A DNA stretch of 64,000 nt from Lachnospiraceae bacterium (GTDB lineage: Bacteria > Bacillota > Clostridia > Lachnospirales > Lachnospiraceae): contig JAAUZE010000008.1 in NCBI GenBank assembly GCA_014804755.1, positions 350,109 to 414,108 on the forward strand, written 5' to 3'. This document shows positions 1 to 9,230 of this stretch, in pieces. The stretch's first letter is position 1. The number at the start of each line of letters is the position of its first letter. The translations under genes and the position numbers were made by a program. A model generated the notes under the pieces. That model did no database searches and was not told where the DNA came from. It saw only the letters and a program-made list of their open reading frames with translations.

Positions 1-795
1 AATCCGCAGACGTTGGTGAGCGGCTTAAGGGAGCTCGGTTATACGGCAATTGCAATGCACTCCTATTATAATAGCGCATACCGAAGAACGACGGTATATG
101 ATGTTTTAGGCTTTGACAGGATGCTGTTTATTGACGATATGGAGGAACTGGAGTATCTGCGGGGGTTTGCAACGGATGCCAGCCAGTATCGCACGATTTA
201 CAGGCTGTTTGAACAAAAAGAAGAGGCGGAGCGGCTGTTTATATTCAATGTGACAATGCAGAACCATGGGGACTACGATTTTGATGCCGCTGAGTTTGCG
301 GAACCGGTCGTTCTCACGCAGTATCCGGGGGAATATGAGAAAGCGGAACAGTATCTTTCATGCGTACATGAGAGCGACAGGGCTTTTCAGGAGCTGACCG
401 AATATTTTTCAAACGTTTCCGAGCCGACCGTGATCCTGATGTTTGGCGATCATCAACCGGGGCTGGAGGAATCATTCTATGAGCGTGTTGCAGAGTCGTC
501 CGGCGGAGGCGGTACGCAGGAGGGAATACAATATCTGGTTCCGTATATCATCTGGGCGAACTATGAGCTGGAGGATATTTCCTGCGAATTGACGAGTTTG
601 AATTATCTGCAGACGATTTTCATGAAAGCCGCAGGGCTTCCGCTGACCGGGTATCAGCAGTATCTGCTGGAGCTGCAAAAAGAATATCCTGTCATCAGCA
701 GCCATTATGTGGTTCAGGCGGACGGCAGGATCCTGCAGACGCAGAACTGCGGCGATGAATTGTCTGAATATTTCAGCGTGATGTACAGTCATTGA
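1..795 (+). CDS. LTA-synthase-type phosphoglycerol transferase, C-terminal part (5' end outside window)
   Basis: The frame is open from base 1 and stops at 793-795, so only about 264 C-terminal residues of a sulfatase-fold enzyme are present. These enzymes move glycerol phosphate (or a related group) to a polymer outside the membrane. Seen here are the NHGD stretch near residue 91 and the metal-binding GDH near residue 149. The whole segment aligns by eye with the C-terminal half of the complete paralogue at 57666-59501. The catalytic Thr and membrane segments would lie upstream of the window. The C-terminus ends a little earlier than in the paralogue, just before a glycerophosphodiesterase reading frame that lacks its own start, so a deletion may have trimmed both genes. 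Family is clear; the exact acceptor is unknown. Confidence 0.85.
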   Translation, partial: NPQTLVSGLRELGYTAIAMHSYYNSAYRRTTVYDVLGFDRMLFIDDMEELEYLRGFATDASQYRTIYRLFEQKEEAERLFIFNVTMQNHGDYDFDAAEFAEPVVLTQYPGEYEKAEQYLSCVHESDRAFQELTEYFSNVSEPTVILMFGDHQPGLEESFYERVAESSGGGGTQEGIQYLVPYIIWANYELEDISCELTSLNYLQTIFMKAAGLPLTGYQQYLLELQKEYPVISSHYVVQADGRILQTQNCGDELSEYFSVMYSH

Positions 796-802
796 ACTGG
801 AT

Positions 803-1426
803 ATGTGCCTGACGGCGGACGGACAGATCGCAATAAGGCATAACTGGGATAATTCCGTTTATGAGAATGCGGTCTACAAAGAAGGAAATATTCCTGATTT
901 TGAAGAATATTACCATACACCGGTCTGTTACAAATATCAGGCGATGTCCTTTGACGATGTATTGGATATGCTGCGGGATCATTCTGATATTTATGTGATG
1001 ACGGACTGCAACATTACGCAAATGGCGCAGAAAATCGTTGATGCGGCGGTATCCTACGGAATGCCGGAATTGCTAGATCGTTTTATTATTCAGATATATG
1101 ACGAGTCGGATTATGATCGCGTGAAGGAAATTTATCCGTTTGAACATTTTGTGTTTACGCTGTACCTGTTGGAGGATCCGGACTATGTAAGTGTTGTGGC
1201 ATTTTGTCTGGAGAAGGGGATTCCTGTCGTTACCGTATCGGCGGACCGGTTTGCGGCGGATGACGGGATAGAGATCATGCAGGAATACGGGATCACGGTT
1301 CTCGTGCATACTGTGAATACGATCACGCAGGCGAGAACGCTTTTTCAAGAGGGTGTGGGCGGAATTTATACGGACTTTTTGCTTCCGGCGGATATGAAAT
1401 ACATTTTTGGGGAGGAATTTAAGTGA
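803..1426 (+). pseudogene. Glycerophosphodiester phosphodiesterase domain, N-terminally truncated
   Basis: About 207 residues can be read from the ATG at 803. The frame is open only from 782, after a TGA at 779-781. The sequence starts inside the GDPD barrel at the family's E-L-D / L-T-x-D-G strand (codons at about 791-826), followed by the H of the next motif and a normal C-terminal half. The first strand that carries the catalytic HRG and EN residues is missing: upstream DNA is the end of the LTA-synthase gene in another frame. GDPDs cleave glycerophosphodiesters, which fits a glycerol-phosphate polymer neighbour. Without the HRG/EN part the protein is probably inactive or only a binding remnant. 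It overlaps the next gene by 4 bp (GTGA). An intact short variant cannot be excluded. Confidence 0.65.
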
Positions 1427-3126
1427 CGGCAGCGGATATGATCCAATGTTTTATCCAAAAGCATAAAGACCGGGTGTGGGTGTTTTGTTCAACCTTCCTG
1501 TTCGGATTTTTTGTTCATTTCTATATGTTTTCCAATAAGCTGATCAACTATTTTGAAATGAACAACATCCTGACGCCGATGTCCATCGAAAAGGGGGATA
1601 CGCTGGCGATGGGGCGTTGGTTTCTGCCGGTTGTCAGCAGATTAAGTTCCGTTTACAGCATGCCGGCGGTCAACGGCGCTATTTGCCTGATCTGCCTGTC
1701 GTTGGCTGCCTGTATGATTGTTGATGTATTTGGGTTAAAAAGGCGTGTGCTCATCCTGCTTTGTGAAGGCGTACTTGTTTCTTTTCCGGGGGTTGCAAGC
1801 TATTTATCTTACGGAGTGAATACGGATGTGTTCTGTGTGGCGCTGCTTTTGTCCGTTTTATCCGGATGGGTATTGCATCAAAGTGCATGCAGTATCAAAG
1901 GGATGGCGGTCTCTGCGCTGGCGCTGTGTTTTTGCATCGGCGTGTATCAGCCGTTCATGTCGGTGACGATCGCCATGATCTTCTGTATGCTGTATCTTGA
2001 AGTATGGCAGAAGGGAAAGGGATTTGTATCCATCTTAAAACAGGTGCTCCGTTATCTGCTTACGCTGGCAGCAGGGTTTATTCTGTATTATCTTGTTTTA
2101 CAGATCGTGATGGCCGTGACGGGGATTTCGATGGGCGATTATCATGGAATCAATGATATGACGTCGTTTACCTTAAAAGGAATTGCAAAGGGTGGCGTCT
2201 ATACTTATTTCTATTTTTTATACTATCTGTTCAGTATGGAATATGCCAATTTCGCGTTAGTGATCGCCTTTGACGCTCTGGCGGCGGTTTTGTTTCTGTT
2301 TTACACGGTCGCGGGCTATCGGCGCTATCGAAAGGGAACGCGTGAAAGAGGCAGTCTGGTCTGTCAGATCCTTTTGGTACTCTTTTTGCCGATCGGCGTG
2401 AACGCATCGCCGTTTTTGATGGCGGACCGCGTCGGGAACGGGGTGGACCGCTATATGATGTTCTCGATGATGCTGCTGTTTATTCTGCTCTTAAAACTGA
2501 TGGATGCGATGGCGGAGGCCGGCGAAGGCCGGAGGGAGATACCGGGGACGGACGACAGTGCGCAGGAGGAGTCCGCCGGGCAGAAGAGCTGCGGACGGGG
2601 GAAAATGAGCAGAACGGACTATGCCGGACAAAGCAGACGGGCAGGGTATCTGGGTTTAGTACCACAATTTATAACGATCATCTGTCTGACCGCCGTGATC
2701 TGGGGAAATTACTATATGTGCAATCAGGGCTATTACCGTGCGGAAGCGATGACAAAGAGCACGGATTCTCTTTTGAACCGTCTGGCGTACCGCATAGAGA
2801 GTACGGAGGGGTGGAGCCCTGAGATGCCTGTTTATCTGGCAAACTGCGAGACGCTGTTTAATGAAAACTGTGATACGCAGATCTCGGCGTTCGACGGACT
2901 GACGCGCGTGGATGGTACGGAAATCAAGCCTTGGTATAATGAGGATGCTGTGATAAAATATATGCAGGTCTATCTGAATTTTCCTGTGACACAGGCGCCC
3001 GCGGCGCAAAAGGAGGCAATCCTTGCCTCGGAGGAATTTGCACGGATGGGGATTTATCCGCAGGAAGATTCCATGCAGATGATAGACGGGGTGCTGGTCG
3101 TGAAGTTTGGAGAAACGGAAGAATAA
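1423..3126 (+). CDS. GtrII-like polytopic membrane glucosyltransferase
   Basis: A 567-residue integral membrane protein with roughly ten hydrophobic segments and a C-terminal extracellular-type soluble stretch. The N-terminal third, with its FFVHFYMFSNKL-like first segment and acidic residues in the loop after it, resembles GtrII-type transferases. These take glucose from a polyprenyl-phosphate donor and add it to surface glycans outside the membrane. The donor would be made by GtrB-like enzymes; two candidates lie at 31064 and 39243. The start is GTG at 1423, supported by GGGGAGGAA just upstream and a 4-bp overlap with the previous gene. Residues about 363-408 are an unusual hydrophilic, Gly/Ser/Arg/Gln-rich insertion between two membrane segments. 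Family fairly likely, sugar unknown. Confidence 0.7.
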   Translation: MTAADMIQCFIQKHKDRVWVFCSTFLFGFFVHFYMFSNKLINYFEMNNILTPMSIEKGDTLAMGRWFLPVVSRLSSVYSMPAVNGAICLICLSLAACMIVDVFGLKRRVLILLCEGVLVSFPGVASYLSYGVNTDVFCVALLLSVLSGWVLHQSACSIKGMAVSALALCFCIGVYQPFMSVTIAMIFCMLYLEVWQKGKGFVSILKQVLRYLLTLAAGFILYYLVLQIVMAVTGISMGDYHGINDMTSFTLKGIAKGGVYTYFYFLYYLFSMEYANFALVIAFDALAAVLFLFYTVAGYRRYRKGTRERGSLVCQILLVLFLPIGVNASPFLMADRVGNGVDRYMMFSMMLLFILLLKLMDAMAEAGEGRREIPGTDDSAQEESAGQKSCGRGKMSRTDYAGQSRRAGYLGLVPQFITIICLTAVIWGNYYMCNQGYYRAEAMTKSTDSLLNRLAYRIESTEGWSPEMPVYLANCETLFNENCDTQISAFDGLTRVDGTEIKPWYNEDAVIKYMQVYLNFPVTQAPAAQKEAILASEEFARMGIYPQEDSMQMIDGVLVVKFGETEE

Positions 3127-3157
3127 AAAGCTTGTACAGGCAGAAAGGAGAGCAAAG

Positions 3158-4576
3158 ATGGGTCGTAAGGAACGCCAGACGGATGTTTTCGAGATGTATG
3201 TGCTTCTGATCACGGACATACTGTGCCTGTTCCTTTCTTATTTGTTGGGATTGTATCTTCGTTTTCACTCTGTCAGCAGGATCGACGAACCGAATCTGCA
3301 CTGGAATGTGTTTTGGGGAATCCTTGTTTTTTCGATTCTCTATGATTCTGCGGTAGATTATAATAGGAACTTTACGAAGAGGGGATACTATGTAGAGGCG
3401 AAAGCGATCATCAAGCGTAACGTCATCATGGCGGCGGGCATTGGCGTGGTTCTCTTTTCGTTCAAGCAGGCAGAAAATTATTCCCGTCTCGTGTACGGTT
3501 ACTTTATGGTGGCGGATACGCTTCTTACCTATGGCACGCATGTCGCTCTGAAACGATACCTGCGCGTGCGCTTACGAAAAGAACGCCATAAAGTAAAGAT
3601 CATGGTGATCACCGACCGGGTAAACGCCCCCGGACTGATGGACAAGCTCTTAAAAAAAGCGGAGCTTTATTGGGACATTACATCGATCGCGGTGATGGAT
3701 GGGTTTGAGAAAGAAACAATAAACGAGATCCCCGTTGTTGCGGATGGGAACAATCTGTTGGATGTGGCAAAGCAGATGCCGATCGACGAGATCTTTTTGT
3801 ATCTGCCGGAGGCAAGCCGCAAGCAGGTCGATCAGATCATTATGGATTTTGAGACCATGGGCGTTGTCTGTCATTATAATATTGATGTGGCGGGCTTAAG
3901 TACGAAAAACAGTACGGTTGAGGAATTTGGCGGCTTTACGGTCATCACCTATGCGGAGAACCGGATTGACTATAAACGGCGCATGATCAAACGGCTGATC
4001 GATATTGCGGGAAGCTTAGTCGGTCTGCTTATCACGCTGGTTTTGCTGCCGTTTGTGGCGCTCGCGATCAAGCTGGATTCCAAGGGCCCCGTTTTTTTTG
4101 CGCAGACGAGGATCGGCAAAAACGGCAGGCGTTTTAAAATCTATAAATTCCGTTCGATGTATGTGGACGCGGAGGCGCGGAAAAAGGAGCTGGAAGCGCA
4201 AAACGAGGTGCAGGGGCTGATGTTTAAAATGGAGAATGACCCGCGCATCACGAGGGTCGGACATTTTCTGCGAAAGACGAGCATTGACGAGCTGCCGCAG
4301 TTTTATAATATTCTGATCGGCGATATGAGTCTTGTCGGGACGCGACCGCCGACCGAGGACGAATTTGAGCAGTACACACCATATTACCGCAGGAGGTTGT
4401 GCATGACGCCGGGACTGACCGGCTTATGGCAGGTCAGCGGCCGGAGCGATGTACAGAATTTTGATGATGTGGTAAAATATGACTTGCATTACATTGATTA
4501 TTGGTCATTAAGCTTAGATTTTAAGATTCTTGTGCAGACGATCGGCGTTGTATTATTCGGCAGGGGCGCAAAATAA
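3158..4576 (+). CDS. Initiating polyprenyl-phosphate sugar-1-phosphate transferase (WbaP/WcaJ type)
   Basis: A 472-residue enzyme that starts a polymer or repeat unit by moving a sugar-1-phosphate onto undecaprenyl phosphate. Four hydrophobic N-terminal segments are followed by a CoA-binding-like domain, a further membrane hairpin at about residue 285, and the cytosolic catalytic domain with its FRSM, RxGxFLRKTSIDELPQ and GDMSLVGTRPP motifs and the closing GLTGLWQVSGR block. I chose ATG 3158 because AAAGGAG lies 8 bases upstream; an in-frame TTG at 3107 overlaps the previous gene and has no such site. This is the full-length PNPT class. It marks the start of the glycan assembly genes; only one such enzyme is seen in the window. 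Confidence 0.93.
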   Translation: MGRKERQTDVFEMYVLLITDILCLFLSYLLGLYLRFHSVSRIDEPNLHWNVFWGILVFSILYDSAVDYNRNFTKRGYYVEAKAIIKRNVIMAAGIGVVLFSFKQAENYSRLVYGYFMVADTLLTYGTHVALKRYLRVRLRKERHKVKIMVITDRVNAPGLMDKLLKKAELYWDITSIAVMDGFEKETINEIPVVADGNNLLDVAKQMPIDEIFLYLPEASRKQVDQIIMDFETMGVVCHYNIDVAGLSTKNSTVEEFGGFTVITYAENRIDYKRRMIKRLIDIAGSLVGLLITLVLLPFVALAIKLDSKGPVFFAQTRIGKNGRRFKIYKFRSMYVDAEARKKELEAQNEVQGLMFKMENDPRITRVGHFLRKTSIDELPQFYNILIGDMSLVGTRPPTEDEFEQYTPYYRRRLCMTPGLTGLWQVSGRSDVQNFDDVVKYDLHYIDYWSLSLDFKILVQTIGVVLFGRGAK

Positions 4577-4613
4577 AAAATGAAGATGGAATGCAAGTAG
4601 AGAGAGGTATTTC

Positions 4614-5435
4614 ATGACATCGGTTACAGTGATCTTTACATGTTATAATCGAAAAGAGAAGACGGCGGCGTTTGTCAAATCCATACAGGATGACAGACTG
4701 CGCATTTCTTATGTTGTCACGGACGATGGCAGTACGGACGGTACGGCGGCCGATTTAAGCAGGCTTGCCGGGCGCGGCTATGACATCACGATCGTACACG
4801 GGGACGGAAAGCTGTACTGGTGCGGCGGGATGCGTAAGGCAATCTCACATATACTGGAAAGCGGTAAAAAGACAGATTACTATGTGTTTGCCAATGATGA
4901 CGTCGTTGTGTTTGACAATGCGCTGTATGAAATGATCATACAGAGCGGAAAGCATGGGGACGCCGTGGTAGTCGGGACGACCTGCGACCATGACGGCAAT
5001 CTGACCTACGGAGGTATCCGTTATCACAAGCACGGGATCAAATATGATCTGGTGGATGTGACAAGCGAGAATTTAGAATGTGATTCCTTTAACTGCAATC
5101 TGGTGCTGCTACCGGCGGCGGTGTTTGAGGAGATAGGAAATTTCGACGAGCACTTTACGCATGCGATGGGGGATTTCGACTACGGTCTGCGCATCAAGCG
5201 CGCGAAACATCCGATCGAGTCCACAAGGCGTTACGTCGGTATTTGTGAGCGGAATCCATTGAAAAAGACATGGTCGGATACCAATCTTTCGAGAAGAGAG
5301 CGTTTTCGATTAAAGGAGTCGCCAAAGGGGCTTCCGTTCCGGGAATGGTTTTATTTCCTGCATAAAAACTTCGGCTTGGGGACGGCGCTCGTGCGCTCGG
5401 TGACCCCATATGTGAAAATATTGTTGGGAAAATAG
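4614..5435 (+). CDS. Family 2 glycosyltransferase
   Basis: A 273-residue cytosolic GT-A enzyme. The N-terminus has the VIFTCYNRKEKT nucleotide-binding strand, then DDGSTDGT (about residues 38-45), a short W-C-G-G-M loop and the N-D-D metal site near residue 93. A later GDFDYGLR segment matches the acceptor/base region of rhamnosyl- and related transferases. It follows the initiating transferase by 37 bp, so it may add the second sugar of the unit. An AGAGAGG ribosome site precedes the ATG. Donor sugar cannot be read from sequence. Confidence 0.88.
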   Translation: MTSVTVIFTCYNRKEKTAAFVKSIQDDRLRISYVVTDDGSTDGTAADLSRLAGRGYDITIVHGDGKLYWCGGMRKAISHILESGKKTDYYVFANDDVVVFDNALYEMIIQSGKHGDAVVVGTTCDHDGNLTYGGIRYHKHGIKYDLVDVTSENLECDSFNCNLVLLPAAVFEEIGNFDEHFTHAMGDFDYGLRIKRAKHPIESTRRYVGICERNPLKKTWSDTNLSRRERFRLKESPKGLPFREWFYFLHKNFGLGTALVRSVTPYVKILLGK

Positions 5436-5474
5436 GAATGCTTAAAGGCGCCTGCGTTTTGGGGTATATAGGAT

Positions 5475-6944
5475 ATGGACGTATTAAAGGAAGCGGCAGT
5501 TTGGCTCAAAAAAAGAATAGGGATGCCCTTGACCGCTGTTTTGTATTTATTGTTTTTTTCGGCGTATACAAGTCCGCTTTTTCCGAAATATATGAATCAG
5601 GATTCCGCTATTTTTATGATGGTGGGAAAAGGAATGAATCAGGGGAAGCAGCTATATTTGGATGTTTTTGATCATAAAGGGCCCATCCTGTTTTGGATCG
5701 AGGCGCTCGGAATGCGCTTTGGACGGAATGGCATTTTTCTCATTCAATGCATTTTTCTGACAGTGGATATCTGGTTTATGCTGAAAATAGCCGGGTATTT
5801 TTGCTGCGGAAGAAAAGTGTATCTGGCAGTTGCGGCTGGTTTGATCTGGCTTGCGTACCCTTTGGCAAACGGAAATTTATCGGAGGAATACAGCCTTCCC
5901 TTTATTTTGGGCATATTCTACTTTTTTTTAAAGGATTGGATGGATGCTCGTAATCCTAAAATGCGGCATTCCTATCTATATGGAATATGTTTCGGCGTTT
6001 TATTTTTTATCCGTGCCAATAATGCGGTGACGATCTGCGCTTTGATATTAGGCTGGATGTATATTCTGATCAAGAGAAGACAAATCGGAGCGCTGTTTCA
6101 GCATCTGCTTGCCGGCGCCGCGGGGATTGCGACGATTGCGCTCCCGGTCTGTATCTATTTTTGGACACAGGGATCTTTGCGGGAAATGTTTTACGCAACG
6201 TTTCTGTTTAATCTGCAGTATAGCGGAAGGGCCGGATTGATAGCGGGTTTCACAAATCCTGTGACCCTGTTTCGGATGGGAATTCTGTTTTTGCCGATAC
6301 TCACTGCGGCAATTGTTTTCTTCAACGAAATGGAAGATCAAGAGTTAAAGGTTATAATGGGACTGGTCGTCGGTCTGAATTTCTGTTCGTTATTTTTGGG
6401 ACACGGATACAATCATTATTTTACCATTATTCTTCCGATCGTGGTTTTGTTGTTTTCACTTATGCCTCTTGAGAAGGGCGGGGAAAAAAAGAAGGGAAAA
6501 TGGCGGCGTGATCTGGAAAAAGGATTGGCGGGAGTTGTTTTTGCGGGATATTGTGTGTTGGCGCTTCGGATCATTGGAAGTAATTTTTATGATTATTATA
6601 TCGATAAAGCGGTGTTGAACGAATATGATGCGGTTCATGAAAAATTCTCGCAAATACCCGTTGACGAGCGTGATCGTGTTTTGGGTTATGAGATACCGGC
6701 AAAATACTATCTGATGGGAGATGTATTGCCCTGTTATAAATATGGAATATTGCAATATCACTGGGAACAGAGTAATAAGCAGATTATGATAGATTTTTTG
6801 GCTTATGTAAGGGAGGAGTCCCCTTTGTGGCTGGTCAGTGAGAAGGATACAAATAATATGGAATTGAAGACCATTCTTCTGGAAAGCTATCAGCTTATCT
6901 GGGAGGACGATTATGCGGAGTATTATCATCTGACGGATCAATAA
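5475..6944 (+). CDS. GT-C membrane glycosyltransferase, ArnT/PMT-like
   Basis: A 489-residue membrane protein with about ten hydrophobic helices and a soluble C-terminal domain of some 110 residues. The first outside loop has an acidic NQDSAIF stretch, and the next carries DHKGPILFW, a signature of ArnT/PMT-like enzymes that use polyprenyl-phosphate sugars. It would act on the outer face of the membrane, adding a sugar to an exported glycan or lipid. It lies 39 bp after the GT2 gene and probably shares its transcript. The sugar and acceptor are unknown. Confidence 0.75.
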   Translation: MDVLKEAAVWLKKRIGMPLTAVLYLLFFSAYTSPLFPKYMNQDSAIFMMVGKGMNQGKQLYLDVFDHKGPILFWIEALGMRFGRNGIFLIQCIFLTVDIWFMLKIAGYFCCGRKVYLAVAAGLIWLAYPLANGNLSEEYSLPFILGIFYFFLKDWMDARNPKMRHSYLYGICFGVLFFIRANNAVTICALILGWMYILIKRRQIGALFQHLLAGAAGIATIALPVCIYFWTQGSLREMFYATFLFNLQYSGRAGLIAGFTNPVTLFRMGILFLPILTAAIVFFNEMEDQELKVIMGLVVGLNFCSLFLGHGYNHYFTIILPIVVLLFSLMPLEKGGEKKKGKWRRDLEKGLAGVVFAGYCVLALRIIGSNFYDYYIDKAVLNEYDAVHEKFSQIPVDERDRVLGYEIPAKYYLMGDVLPCYKYGILQYHWEQSNKQIMIDFLAYVREESPLWLVSEKDTNNMELKTILLESYQLIWEDDYAEYYHLTDQ

Positions 6945-6950
6945 TCATAA

Positions 6951-7172
6951 ATATCATGTGATTGCTGGGGAAGCAGGAAATATTCCGATAAAAATGGAGA
7001 AACTGATGAAGAAGCTTTATTTGTGATCTGTGCCCTGTTTTGTGTGTGTGATCTTAAGAGGGATCATGCGGGGCGTTTTCTTATGTTTCAAGGCAGGCAG
7101 CTGCTTGCAGAGATTCGGAATGACTATGCGGACAACGAGATCCGGCTGCTGTACAGCAACGACAGTATTTAG
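6951..7172 (+). other. Possible decayed coding remnant between genes
   Basis: The 257-bp gap between the membrane transferase and the next gene has no clear gene. One frame (6951 to the TAG ending at 7172) stays open for about 73 codons, and its last half reads like ordinary protein, with charged and hydrophobic residues alternating up to LLYSNDSI. It has no convincing start or ribosome site and I do not recognise it. It may be the tail of a lost gene, or chance. Confidence 0.2.
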
Positions 7173-7201
7173 ATGCTGCGTTGAGAGGAGGATAGATAAC
7201 C

Positions 7202-8155
7202 ATGGCGAAAGGAAAATGCAGATGGCTGTACCGCTATATCATATCGAGTTTTCAGTGCAAGGTATTGAGAAAGATTCTGCCGTTTGAAACGTTTCGTAAC
7301 GGAAGAATCCGATATTATAAGCGTCTGGTCGGAACGTTTACGGAGCCGGAAGCAGTTAACGAACAATTAAAAGAATGGATCAGAGAGGGAAAACCCTTTG
7401 CCGTGACAAGGAATGGGATGAGTGAAACGTCGCTGTTTACGTTACTGGAGAGAGATGTCTTGTGGGGGAGCAGTTCCTTTCATAAGAATGATACGTCTGC
7501 AAACTTTGACGGGGACAAGAACCAGCTTATGAGGTATCGCGGGATTTTGAAAGAAATGTATCAGGAATCAGATGTGATCTGCGCATGGTACGTTGTCAAT
7601 ATGGAGGAGGATATTCTATCCAAATATATCGGAGATGCGCTTCTTACAAAGACTCATTTGGTCGATCTGTATGATTATAAGGGTTGTTGGATCCAAGCGT
7701 TAAAAGGAAAAAAGGTATTGATCGTCAGTCCTTTTGTGGATACGATCGTAAGTCAGTATCCAAAGCGGGAGCTCCTTCACAAAGATAAAGATACCCTGCC
7801 GGAATTTACATTATTCACAGTGAAATCCGTATGGTGGTATTCAGGGGGGCGGGATGCGCGGTTTCAAAGCTGGTTTGAAGTGCTTGACTATCTATATGAG
7901 GAGTGTATGGCGATAGATTTTGATATCGCCCTGTTAAGCTGCGCCACGTTCAGTTCCCCGCTGGCTGTCAGATTAAAGCAGGCAGGAAAACAGGCTGTTC
8001 ATATGGGCGGAATGCTTCAACTCCTTTTTGGCATCAAAGGAAAACGATGGGACGATATGCAGCTTTATAATGAATATTGGGTGCGTCTTCCGAAGGACAC
8101 AAAAGTTGGAAACGTCAATGTGCTTGATCAGACGCAGGGCGGTGTTTATTGGTAA
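7202..8155 (+). CDS. GT-D fold glycosyltransferase (DUF1792-like)
   Basis: A 317-residue protein related along its length to the one at 53568-54554: both have an R-x-G-x-[ST/TE]-E motif early (RNGMSE here, near residue 78), a KKVLIVSPF strand in the middle, a FGIKGKRW block late and a C-terminus ending in Tyr-Trp. This matches the GT-D/DUF1792 transferases, first studied in streptococcal adhesin glycosylation, where the R-F-G-[DE]-x-E region binds metal and nucleotide sugar. The usual Phe is Asn here. GAGAGGAGG precedes the ATG at good spacing. It opens a tight run of genes through 12283. Confidence 0.72.
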   Translation: MAKGKCRWLYRYIISSFQCKVLRKILPFETFRNGRIRYYKRLVGTFTEPEAVNEQLKEWIREGKPFAVTRNGMSETSLFTLLERDVLWGSSSFHKNDTSANFDGDKNQLMRYRGILKEMYQESDVICAWYVVNMEEDILSKYIGDALLTKTHLVDLYDYKGCWIQALKGKKVLIVSPFVDTIVSQYPKRELLHKDKDTLPEFTLFTVKSVWWYSGGRDARFQSWFEVLDYLYEECMAIDFDIALLSCATFSSPLAVRLKQAGKQAVHMGGMLQLLFGIKGKRWDDMQLYNEYWVRLPKDTKVGNVNVLDQTQGGVYW

Positions 8156-8167
8156 GATGGAGATCAG

Positions 8168-9220
8168 ATGAAAGAAAAATGCGTAGAAATTTTAGATAAA
8201 ATATACAGGAAGCTGCATCCGTTTTTTTATCACAGGTCGGAATCCGGACTGTATCGGTATTGTATGTATGGTTCTTATCGGCATTATCAAAGATATGGAG
8301 CCAGGAGGGAGGGCAGCAGGGAAGGGCTGTATCTGACAGCTGTACCCAACAGAGGCGCAGGGATCGGGCATCAGATGGACGGTTGGATGGCGGGCGTGTT
8401 TTTTGCGCAAAGCTGGGGGATCGGATATGCCTATTCTCCCTTTACCAACAGAAAATGGGATGAGTATCTGGGATTCGGGGAAGGACAGGTGACAGCGCGG
8501 GAATTGCTGAAGGAAAAGAAATACCGCAAAGTAAAACTGCCTTATTTTGATGAACGGAATCCGGCGGAGGTAGAAGAGATTGAGAACATCGTAAGATCGT
8601 ATGCCGGTGAAAAAGTCGTGTTTTTTTTGGAGCTTGACCAGTTCAGCGGCAGGCAGCATGAACTCGGCGATTATCTGAGAGAACGGTTTATGAATGCTTC
8701 CGTCAGAAAAAAGGATGTGACGTTTTATGACCCTGCCTTTTTTAATATCGCGGTTCATGTGAGACGGGGAGATATCATGGATTCTGATGGGAAGATCATG
8801 GAGAAATACCGTCAGCGGTGGCTGAGTATTGACTACTATTTGGCGGTTCTTGATATACTGACGGACCTCTTAAAAAAGGAAAAAGTAAGAATCTATATTT
8901 TTTCACAGGGGAAAAGGGAAAATTTCAAAGAATTTGACAAATATGAGAATGTGAGTTATTGTTTGGATGAGTCAGAGCAGGAAACTTTTGGAAATTTAAT
9001 AAAATCTGATCTTCTGATCATGGGAAAAAGTTCTTTTTCTTATGATGCGGCATTAATTCAGCAGGGGATCCGAATTTATCCGGACAGCTTTTGGGGGATA
9101 TGCCCGAAATCGGAATTGTGGATCAGACTGAGCGATTCCGGCCGTATGAATGAGGAACAGAAAGGCAGAATATCAGAATTTGTAACAGGAAAGCGGGAAT
9201 GCCTGAGAGGAAAGGAATAG
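8168..9220 (+). CDS. Fucosyltransferase-like GT-B glycosyltransferase
   Basis: A 350-residue enzyme. The N-terminal part has the glycine-rich VPNRGAGIGHQ loop, comparable to the GxGN loop of alpha-1,2/1,6-fucosyltransferases. The motif HVRRGD near residue 197 is the GDP-fucose-binding peptide of that superfamily, and a later LIMGKSSFSYDAALI stretch is its third conserved region. It likely moves a deoxyhexose from a GDP-sugar. It sits 12 bp after the GT-D gene and 10 bp before the ATP-grasp gene. A GGAG ribosome site supports ATG 8168. Specificity is inferred from fold only. Confidence 0.72.
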   Translation: MKEKCVEILDKIYRKLHPFFYHRSESGLYRYCMYGSYRHYQRYGARREGSREGLYLTAVPNRGAGIGHQMDGWMAGVFFAQSWGIGYAYSPFTNRKWDEYLGFGEGQVTARELLKEKKYRKVKLPYFDERNPAEVEEIENIVRSYAGEKVVFFLELDQFSGRQHELGDYLRERFMNASVRKKDVTFYDPAFFNIAVHVRRGDIMDSDGKIMEKYRQRWLSIDYYLAVLDILTDLLKKEKVRIYIFSQGKRENFKEFDKYENVSYCLDESEQETFGNLIKSDLLIMGKSSFSYDAALIQQGIRIYPDSFWGICPKSELWIRLSDSGRMNEEQKGRISEFVTGKRECLRGKE

Positions 9221-9230
9221 GAGAGAAAGC

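Noticed and set aside
5438-5671. 77-codon + frame overlapping the start of the 5475 membrane gene
   Set aside because: The overlapping 489-residue frame has clear membrane-protein and ArnT-like features; this one has none.
7030-7287. 85-codon + frame across the 6945-7201 gap
   Set aside because: Cys-rich, no ribosome site, and runs into the GT-D gene in another frame.
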